Positions 56,237 to 64,000 of a stretch of 64,000 nt of DNA are shown here, piece by piece. Position 1 is the first letter of the stretch, and every line of letters starts with the position of its first letter. The notes below the pieces were generated by a model. It worked only from the letters and a program-made list of their open reading frames with translations, had not been told where the DNA came from and searched no databases. The position numbers and the translations under genes were made by a program. Origin of the DNA: Stemphylium vesicarium (taxonomy: Eukaryota > Ascomycota > Dothideomycetes > Pleosporales > Pleosporaceae); the NCBI GenBank assembly GCA_004380135.1, contig QXCR01000134.1, forward strand, positions 1 through 64,000, in the 5' to 3' direction.

Positions 56237-59200
56237 ATGGACGACGACATGTTTGACGTGTTCGAGGGCGGCCCATCCCAGAGAAGCGCGCCCCGAAGGA
56301 ACAAAAAACGGCAAGCCAACGGCGATGTGAAGTCGCCCGTACCCGTAGAAGATGCTTCCATGTCAGATGCACCTGCAGAAGCACCGGAAGGCGCCAACGA
56401 GAACGACACAGCGCAGACCAAGAAGCAGAAGCGCGACGCCGAGCCCGAGCCCATCGTCACCGACGACTTCGAGACGGAGCAGTCGCGCGAAATCGCGGCC
56501 GCTGCTGGACTGCAAGCGCAGACGCAGGACGGACAGGCAGTTGTTCTTTCACATCAAGTTCGCCATCAGGTCGCCTTGCCGCCAGACTACGACTATGTCC
56601 CCATATCTGAGCACAAGGCCCCCTCGGACCCGGCGCGCCGTTGGCCCTTCACTTTGGATCCCTTCCAACAGGTATCTATTGCTTCGATCCAGCGCAACGA
56701 GAGTGTCTTGGTTTCGGCGCATACGTCGGCCGGAAAGACGGTCGTGGCAGAGTACGCTATTGCGCAGTGTCTCAAGAACAACCAGCGAGTCATCTACACC
56801 AGTCCCATCAAGGCGCTCAGCAACCAAAAGTACCGAGAGTTCATGGCAGAATTTGGCGATGTCGGTCTCATGACGGGTGATGTCACCATCAACCCCACTG
56901 CGACCTGCCTGGTCATGACTACTGAGGTATGTACCCAAGAAACTCACAACCAGCGCATGCTAACGTTGGTAGATTCTGCGATCCATGTTGTACAGAGGTT
57001 CCGAGATTATGCGCGAAGTAGCTTGGGTCGTTTTCGACGAGGTCCACTACCTCCGCGACAAGGCAAGAGGTGTCGTCTGGGAAGAGACCATCATTCTGCT
57101 ACCAGACAAGGTCCGCTACGTTTTCTTGTCCGCCACCATTCCCAACGCCATGCAGTTCGCCGAATGGATCACCAAAACCCACAGCCAGCCGTGTCACGTC
57201 GTCTACACCGATTTCCGTCCGACTCCGCTACAGCACTACTTCTTCCCCGCCGGCGCCGAGGGCATCCATTTGGTGGTAGACGAAAAGGGCATGTTCCGCG
57301 AGGAGAACTTCCAAAAGGCAATGTCTTCCATCTCGGACAAAGCTGGAACAGACTCGAAGGATTTCATGGCCAAGCGCAAGGGCAAAGGCAAGGATAAGAA
57401 GACCAACACTGGTGGTAACAAGGACCAGACGGACATTTACAAGATTGTCAAGATGATCATGGTCAAGAAGTACAACCCCGTCATTGTCTTCAGCTTCAGT
57501 AAGCGCGAATGTGAAAACTACGCACTCGCCATGAGCTCGCTCGCCTTCAACGACGAATCAGAGAAGGCCATGGTGTCCAAGGTCTTTAACAGCGCCATCG
57601 AGATGCTCTCCGAGGAGGACCGCCAACTGCCACAGATCCAACACATTCTCCCCCTTCTGCGGAGAGGTATTGGTGTCCATCACTCTGGACTGCTCCCTAT
57701 TCTCAAGGAAACCATTGAGATTCTGTTCCAGGAAGGCTTGATCAAGGTACTCTTTGCGACAGAGACCTTTTCTATCGGACTCAACATGCCGGCCAAGACC
57801 GTAGTCTTCACCAGTGTGCGCAAGTTTGACGGAGTGGCACAGCGATGGGTTACGCCGTCAGAGTTCATTCAAATGTCAGGTCGAGCCGGTCGTCGTGGTC
57901 TTGATGACCGTGGTATTGTCATCATGATGATCAACGAGCAGATGGAGCCCGCCGTAGCCAAGGAGATTGTGCGCGGTCAGCAAGACAACCTGAACTCTGC
58001 TTTCCATCTCGGATACAACATGATTCTTAATCTAATGCGAGTGGAGGGTATCTCACCAGAATTCATGCTGGAGAGATGTTTCTTCCAATTTCAAAGCACA
58101 GCTGGTGTCTCTAGCTTGGAGAAGCGTAAGTTTTTTCCTCTACCATCTCCAATCACGCGCTAATGATGTCACAGAACTTCAAGAACTAGAGTACGAAAAG
58201 GCCAACACCAACATTATCGACGAAGCAGCTATCAGGGACTACTACAACCTGAGACAACAACTCGATACACACACTAAAGACATGCGCGATGTCATCATGC
58301 ATCCCAACTACTGCTTGCAGTTCCTGCAGGGTGGTCGCCTCGTCAAGATCAAGTTCAAGGACCACGATTTTGGATGGGGTGCTGTCGTAGCATTCGCTCC
58401 CCGCAGGGCGAACAAGGGCGAGGTTCTACCACCCCAGGAGTCGTACATTGTTGATGTCCTTTTGCTGGTTGGCAGTGACACAAAGTTCGCCCCGACTGTG
58501 AACGACGGCTTGCCTCCTGGTGTGAGACCGCCTGCGCCTGAAGACAAGGGTAAGATGGAGGTGGTTCCTGTAGTCTTGAACTGCATTGAGTCGATCGGGC
58601 ATCTTCGCGTGTTCCTGCCAAATGACCTGAAGTCAACTGAGCAGAGGAACAACGTCCGCAAAGCACTTGGCGAGATCAAGAAGCGATTCCCCGACGGTAT
58701 TGCGATACTCGACCCCATCGAGAACATGGGCATCAAGGACGATGGCTTCAAGAGGCTGCTAAGGGTATGTATTTCCCACCCGTGTCCACAATCGTCAGCT
58801 GACACTCCCCAGAAAATCGAGGTGCTTGAATCTCGCCTACTGTCAAACCCCCTTCACAGCTCACCGAGGTTGCCTGAACTCTACAGCCAGTACGCAAAGA
58901 AGATTGCGATTGGTGAAAAGATCAAGAACACGAAGAAGGAAATTGCCGATGCTTTATCCGTCATTCAGCTCGATGAATTGAAGAGCAGAAAACGTGTGCT
59001 GCGTCGATTGGGCTTCATTGATGATGCCGATGTCGTCCAGTTGAAAGCCCGCGTTGCGTGTGAAATTAGCACGGGCGATGAGCTTGTGCTAAGCGAGCTG
59101 CTTTTCAACCGCTTCTTCAACGAGCTGACACCAGAGCAGTGCGCTGCTTGTCTTAGCTGTTTCATCTTCGAAGAGAAGACACAAGAGGTGCCGGCGCTCA

Positions 59201-59608
59201 AAGAAGAGCTCGCCAAGCCCTACCGCGAGATTCAGCAACAAGCCAGGGTGATTGCGAAGATGTCACAAGAGAGCAAGCTGACACTGAACGAGGAAGAGTA
59301 TCTCAAGTCGTTCAAGTATGAGCTGATGGAGGTTGTCTTCGCCTGGTCCAAGGGTGCTACCTTCTCCCAAATTTGGTATGTCGGCTTGATCCATCATGAT
59401 TTAATAATGTATGCTAATCCGATGCAGCAAAATGACCGATGTCTACGAGGGCAGTCTTATTCGCCTTTTCCGACGACTCGAGGAGTTGCTCCGACAGATC
59501 GCCCAAGCCGCCAAGGTTATGGGCAGCGAGGAGCTCGAGCAAAAGTTCACGGCAGCGCTGGAGCTCGTGCGCAGAGATTTAGTAGCCGCCCAGTCCCTTT
59601 ATCTCTAA
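56237..59608 (+). CDS. MTR4: ATP-dependent RNA helicase Mtr4/Dob1
   Basis: Five exons (56237-56926, 56973-58125, 58175-58764, 58813-59375, 59428-59608) encode 1058 residues. A charged N-terminus precedes the helicase core: Walker A S-A-H-T-S-A-G-K-T at 160-168, D-E-V-H at 252-255, S-A-T-I-P-N at 283-288, H-H-S-G-L-L near 466, and Q-M-S-G-R-A-G-R-R-G at 530-539. The arch with a KOW-like part (G-R-L-V-K-I-K) follows, then the DSHCT C-terminus with F-N-E-L-T-P-E-Q-C-A. This is Mtr4, the nuclear exosome helicase of the TRAMP complex, rather than Ski2, judged from the length and N-terminus. It unwinds and feeds RNA for 5.8S rRNA maturation and nuclear RNA decay. It shares a 255-base upstream region with COX8. 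Confidence 0.96.
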
Positions 59609-60314
59609 TCTTTGGACCTAGTCTTGTATAATATGCCATCGTTGGAGTCTGGGAATTTGTTGGAAAAGGTAAGTATGGCGTTCACTTTCGTATTGGCCAA
59701 CACAAAGCGCCATGACACGAGAGGTGCCGGGCGCATGCAAGGATTGTTTTCTTTACTGCCCAAAACAAAACCCCGTCGAGCACGCGAGTGTGCTAGGCGC
59801 ATACAAGGATGCTTCCGCGCTGAACTTTTCAAAAGGAGAAGTCTCAGCAAAATGTGCCCTGGATAGAAATTCACTAGATCTGATGCCGCGGGCCTGCGCC
59901 GCGGCGGATGATCCCCCACCCATCTCGTGTGCACATATGTGAATGAATATGATATAACGTGATATGCAGCTATAGCCGCTTGAACGACGGCATGAGGAAG
60001 TAGTGTGAAAGATTTAGAAATGTCTCGATCGGGAATATGATGAAGATGCATGAATGTGCAGGCTTCATGCGTCGGGTGGTGACGTGTGACGTGATTGGAT
60101 GCCGATGCACGGCCCAATCTTAGCACATTCTTGGGCCTGCGCATGGCTCTGCTGGTCTCCACCACAGCAACAACACAACACCCGACACCGCTCGCCCGCT
60201 CGCCCACACAGCAAGAGCGCTTCCTTTGCATCACTTCACTGGCATCGATATCCAGCTGGACGGTCCAACAAAGCAGGCCTGCGACTTCACAGCGTTTGCG
60301 GGCCATTCGTCGTC
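59609..60314. other. intergenic
   Basis: No gene seen between MTR4 and STS1. The right part is C-rich, typical of a leader. Confidence 0.5.
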
Positions 60315-61313
60315 ATGAATGTACAATACCAGGCCTTCACGCCCCCTCACCTCTTGAACAACAACCGCCGCTCTCCCACACGCAACAGTATGTCAACTTG
60401 CCGTTATCAGGCTCTCAACCACATGGCGGCAACTAATTTCCATCCCCACTCAGTTCTCTCCCCCTCAGCCGCCATGACTGGCCGCAAGCGGAAAGCCGAA
60501 GATGAGGGCAGCGCCGGCGACGACGACCGCATGAGTGCATCGCCATCAACTTCCCCCGCCGTCCTCCCACGACCTGCCCCACGAGGCATGAAGCGCATGC
60601 GAACCAACATTTCGGGCCGACCGCTCCCCTTGCCTCGCCTCCTGGAGACGCTCAGCGCCGACGAGATGAGGAATCTGCTGCAGTCCATCTGCCAGCGCCA
60701 CCCGGACATCGGCAACGAAGTCGTCACCACAGCGCCCAGACCAAGCATCCAGTCAACGTTGGAGGTTCTGTCCAAGTACGAAGCGGCGTTCCAGGCAGCC
60801 TTTCCATTCGGCGGCCGTGCGTCATCAGACTACGCATACAATAGGGTCCGTCAACAGCTCGACGAGTTGCTGGACTCTCTCAAAGACTTTACGCCTCACT
60901 TCCTTCCGCCCAACGAACAACAACCCGCTACCTCACTCGCCTTCCTTGATGGAGCCACCGACATCATCCACCGTCTCCCCAACTGGGACACCTACCAGCA
61001 CAACCGACACAAGCAAGAGGCGTACGAGGAGATGGCCAAGGCATGGGCCATGGTCATTCGCGAGGCAGCCAAGAAGGCTGGCGGAATTCAGCTTCAATAT
61101 GGCGGATGGGACCAGAAAATTGCCAAGCACAACGAAGTCTCTGGCGGAAAAATGCAGGAGGCCGTCAACGAGCTGCGCGGGGGTCTTGGCTGGATGGGTG
61201 CCGAGACGGGCAATGCTGCTGCAGCCGGACCTACTGATGCCATGTCGATTCGTCAGCAGCTATTGAGCGGCAACTACGGCAGCGGCTCACCTGCCAGCAT
61301 TGGTGCATGGTAG
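60315..61313 (+). CDS. STS1: Cut8/Sts1 nuclear proteasome tethering factor
   Basis: An intron with GTATGT donor and CAG acceptor (60388-60453) splits exon 1 (60315-60387) from exon 2 (60454-61313), giving 310 residues; reading through also stays open and adds 22 residues. The N-terminus has G-R-K-R-K-A, a basic signal. The core is highly typical: L-P-L-P-R-L-L-E-T-L, L-L-Q-S-I-C-Q-R-H-P, F-P-F-G-G-R-A-S-S-D-Y-A-Y-N-R-V-R, F-T-P-H-F-L-P-P-N-E, A-T-D-I-I-H-R-L-P-N-W, and I-Q-L-Q-Y-G-G-W-D-Q-K. Cut8/Sts1 tethers the 26S proteasome at the nucleus and nuclear envelope and is itself short-lived through N-terminal lysines. Confidence 0.94.
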   Translation: MNVQYQAFTPPHLLNNNRRSPTRNSMSTCRYQALNHMAATNFHPHSVLSPSAAMTGRKRKAEDEGSAGDDDRMSASPSTSPAVLPRPAPRGMKRMRTNISGRPLPLPRLLETLSADEMRNLLQSICQRHPDIGNEVVTTAPRPSIQSTLEVLSKYEAAFQAAFPFGGRASSDYAYNRVRQQLDELLDSLKDFTPHFLPPNEQQPATSLAFLDGATDIIHRLPNWDTYQHNRHKQEAYEEMAKAWAMVIREAAKKAGGIQLQYGGWDQKIAKHNEVSGGKMQEAVNELRGGLGWMGAETGNAAAAGPTDAMSIRQQLLSGNYGSGSPASIGAW

Positions 61314-62206
61314 ACGGTACCTGGACTAGAGCTAATGCGCGTGTCTACACCAAAAAGCAATTCCTACGTCCACTTCGAGAATCCAGGGTTTGGAGAACAC
61401 CCGGCCAGGCTCTCCGAACCCCACGCCCCACCACCACCATCGATCATCTGTCATCCACCCCGGCATTATTACCAGGACCATCTTCCACCAATTACGGCCT
61501 GATTCAAACAGCGAACGATACCATTGCATGGAGGCATATACCCATGATAACGACTGCATAGCGTTTCTTTCGGTCCTTGTTTACGTACAATCGCATCTGG
61601 CAGACAGGCTTCCGATACATAGGCGTACCGGACGTGATATCTCTGCGAGCATGACTCTTGATCTTTTTCCTCTGTTTTCGCCCTCTTGGGCGTAATGTCT
61701 TGTCATCATTACATGTTATGTACCCCACTTGGGCTACCGTGCGCCGGAATGCATTTTCTTTTTTTTTGGTTGAAGGACTGAAGTCTCTGGGTTCAAAGAG
61801 CACCATGGGACGAGGGAGGCATTTTTTCGCGGGCTGGTATTAGTAGGAGTATGGAAGGGGAATAGACACTGTATATATCAACTGACGATTTCTTTGAACT
61901 TTTCATCTTGCTCGTTCTGCTGACGGCTAACTGGGTGTGCATCCTCCGAGACCCAGGTTCTCGATGCCTTGACTGTGCAATGTACATCTCTGGAGTTTTG
62001 GTGGTCTGGGGTCCTTCCTTACGCAATGTTGTGCTGCGACGTCAGCGCGCAATCTACAATGGGAAATCACGACTAGCAGCCCCGAGGCCTCATCTCCAGC
62101 CCACTACCTTTCCCGCCTCAACCGGAAATCTATTGCTTTCAACGCCTGTCTACATACTCGCCTCTTCTGACGTCAATTGCGGCAGCTGCACTGAGCGCAG
62201 CGAATA
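61314..62206. other. intergenic
   Basis: No gene seen. A run of nine T bases lies near 61760. The right end is the upstream region of the DUF7918 gene. Confidence 0.5.
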
Positions 62207-63239
62207 ATGGCCGTTCTTACAGAGCACCCTAGGGTCCGGGCTCGGGTCAAATGCGAAAGAAAGACTCTACAGGAATACGATGCTGACGACGCCGAGGAAG
62301 ATGCTCCGAGTACCAATGCCATCACCAAGTATATCGAGGCGAAATCCGGTGCTGAGTTTGTGGTCGAGCTTGGACTGCAAACGTCCGTTCCCAATCCATC
62401 CAATACTCATCACAGTGTTTCTAGACGGAAAGTACGTCACTTCGCGCATCGCGAGTAATACACAGTACAAGAGAGCACATGGAACCCTGAAGCGGAGCTT
62501 TGATAGCATTGCTCCAAAGATAGCTAGAGGGCAATGCCTAGAGCAAAACTTCTGCTTCTCTGAGCTCCAGGTCGGTATGACATCTAGCCTTGGTTACCTA
62601 CTCTTACTCACATGTCTAGACGACTCGGATGAATACACCTGTGGGGATAAGCTCCTAGGCGACCTGGAGTCGTTGGGCTCCATTACACTAGAAGTCCAAT
62701 ACATCAAAAATCTCCAAATGGTCTCAAGCAAGCCGAAACGCATCGACAAGGAGAGGGGCAATGTGGGTCCAATACCAGAGAAGGCGTTGGAGGGAAAAGC
62801 CCTCACGTACCAGGCGGGGTATGTATCCATCATCCAAACTTCTGGACGTGTCTAATTCATGTCATAAATTCGGTGCCGCGGTCAACAGGTCTTATACAAC
62901 CTTGGGACGCCACACGCACTATGACCATGTTCATCCGGGGAAGATACCTTTTGCAATATTCAACTTCAGATACCGCTCCAAAGGTGCCTTGATATGACCC
63001 GCCTTGATATACGCGGCTAACAAGCTCTAGCTGCCCTCAAGTCCTTGCTCATCATCCCCCGCAGTCCCAGTCCGCTGCCTCTGGAAGATAGAGACGTCAA
63101 TACGCTAACGTTCGAGGAGTCCCAAGAACTGATTCGGCGAATGCGTGAGCAGGAGACCACATCGCGGAATTCCAAACAAGAACATGGTGTCAAGCGTGAA
63201 CATAGTGCCGTCAGGGAAAGCGGCGAAGATGATTACTAG
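62207..63239 (+). CDS. DUF7918-type hypothetical protein with a frame break
   Basis: The start M-A-V-L-T-E-H-P-R-V and Y-I-E-A-K-S-G-A-E-F-V-V-E-L are typical of this fungal family. Around 62370-62395 the frame must change: beyond it P-F-P-I-H-P-I-L-I-T-V-F-L-D-G-K-Y-V and Q-N-F-C-F-S-E-L-Q continue in another phase, and no proper intron bridges the two. Further on, introns 62819-62888 and 62984-63030 join H-Y-D-H-V-H-P-G, F-A-I-F-N-F-R-Y-R-S-K and a polar C-terminus with R-E-Q-E-T and E-D-D-Y. So either a one-base indel has broken the gene or there is an error in the sequence. The family has no known function. I list the full span as one gene. Confidence 0.7.
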
Positions 63240-63726
63240 ATTTTATTTGTTTCGGAAACAAAGCGACCGCACTATAATATCACCGCAAATCCGAATGGTG
63301 TCGCGACCATTGATCTCACATGACACGCGGGATTGCTACAGACTATCTGAGGATGAATATCGCGGTTGCAGATGGGAATATCTTAGCTGAGGGGCCTCTA
63401 ATTTCACGAATAGCCATAGCCCCGATGAACGTACGCTGGAGTCCAATACGTACTAACTGAATTCGGGTATTGAATGGATTACTTTATAAGCAATCGTACA
63501 TACCAAGATACGCAAAAGCACCCCAACCGGCCCGATTGAATACTTGAATGAGTAGGATCTACGTTTCCTTCCATTTTCAAAATAACATGTACATTTCAAG
63601 ACGGATCGGAGCCTTCTATTGGGACCGGTGCTGTCTCAACAATACCCTAGGTCATGAATAGGTCAAGCTGGTGTGGTCATAAGAGAGACACAGCGAAAGC
63701 AGTCACCGACCTTGGAGCCTTCCACC
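63240..63726. other. intergenic
   Basis: No gene recognised between the DUF7918 stop and the start of the decayed amidohydrolase. Confidence 0.5.
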
Positions 63727-64000
63727 ATGAACATTCCCATCAACAGCGACAGTGTTGCTTACTTGAACGGCAACGTCTACACTATCGACAGGAGTTAACC
63801 ATACGCAGAAGCCTTGATCGTCACCCCGGACGCCAAATTTGCCTTAGTAGGAAACAACAGCCTCCATTCTTCAACAAGCCCAAACCTTGAATCTCATGAC
63901 CGTCAATTTAAAAGGCTCATCCATCATGCCCGGACTCCACGACAAACACGTGAAGACCTCCCACTCTGGCCTCCACCTCCTCAGCGACATCAACATGGAC
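63727..64000 (+). pseudogene. amidohydrolase (YtcJ-like) 5' end, decayed, cut by window edge
   Basis: ATG 63727 opens V-A-Y-L-N-G-N-V-Y-T-I-D-R-S, the usual N-terminus of amidohydrolase family 3 proteins. TAA at 63796-63798 follows, then P-Y-A-E-A-L-I-V-T-P-D-A-K-F-A-L-V-G in the same frame. Near 63890-63905 the frame shifts to L-K-G-S-S-I-M-P-G-L-H-D-K-H-V-K and H-L-L-S-D-I-N-M-D up to the window end. The family metal site is H-x-H in this place; here the second His is Lys (H-V-K). A stop (CAA to TAA would be C-to-T), a frameshift and a lost metal ligand argue for a dead copy. The rest lies outside the window. Confidence 0.72.

Noticed and set aside
58308..58805. Long frame antisense to MTR4
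   Set aside because: It lies inside conserved helicase exons and crosses an intron; no domain signature.
1..64000. CRISPR arrays, bacterial operons, insertion sequences, rRNA genes
   Set aside because: No regularly spaced direct repeats or prokaryotic signals; intron-rich fungal genes throughout.

Overview
The window is eukaryotic chromosomal DNA from a filamentous ascomycete, most likely a Dothideomycete of the Pleosporales type. The evidence is many short GT-AG introns (about 45 to 70 bases), three fungal Zn2Cys6 regulators, a DUF3176 protein, a DUF7918 protein, a tannase/feruloyl esterase and SUR7-like, Elp1, Mtr4, Sts1 and Cox8 genes. Splice sites below were placed by reading frame and GT-AG consensus. 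For the main intact genes the exon phases were checked to add up to an open frame.

Layout. 0-5.6 kb is sparse: one DUF3176 membrane protein gene, small palindromes, and two diverged, oppositely oriented copies of a decayed repeat. 5.6-9.7 kb holds a phosphate transporter and a ferric reductase, convergent. 10.8-19.9 kb holds a FAD monooxygenase next to a Zn2Cys6 regulator with an unclear zinc cluster, a broken SMI1/KNR4-like gene and a second, well formed Zn2Cys6 regulator. 20.5-28.5 kb holds a coiled-coil nuclear-type protein, a major facilitator transporter, a Baeyer-Villiger-type flavin monooxygenase and a tRNA-Ala. 29.5-34 kb is eroded: a frame-broken zinc-loop gene, a free-standing thioester-reductase protein and an AT-rich, TpA-rich patch. 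34.4-39.3 kb holds an enoyl-CoA hydratase/isomerase, an MCT-like transporter and a secreted tannase. 40.4-42.5 kb is a tandem pair of J-domain genes, the second dead. 43.2-49.4 kb holds a third Zn2Cys6 regulator, a SUR7-like protein and a sphingolipid delta-4 desaturase. 49.8-61.3 kb is mostly conserved housekeeping (ELP1, COX8, MTR4, STS1). 62.2-64 kb ends in a DUF7918 gene with one frame break and a decayed amidohydrolase cut by the window edge.

No single new multi-gene system stands out. The most notable things are: (1) several loci with in-frame stops that a C-to-T change would explain, in sequence that does not look repeated; (2) a J-domain pair sharing an unrecognised C-terminal half, one copy intact and one dead; (3) a 10-base micro-exon in the phosphate transporter with a CACGTGGG Pho4/NUC-1-type site upstream; (4) an intron inside a zinc cluster that carries a decoy of the exon it precedes; (5) a free-standing thioester reductase with no adenylation or carrier domain beside it.
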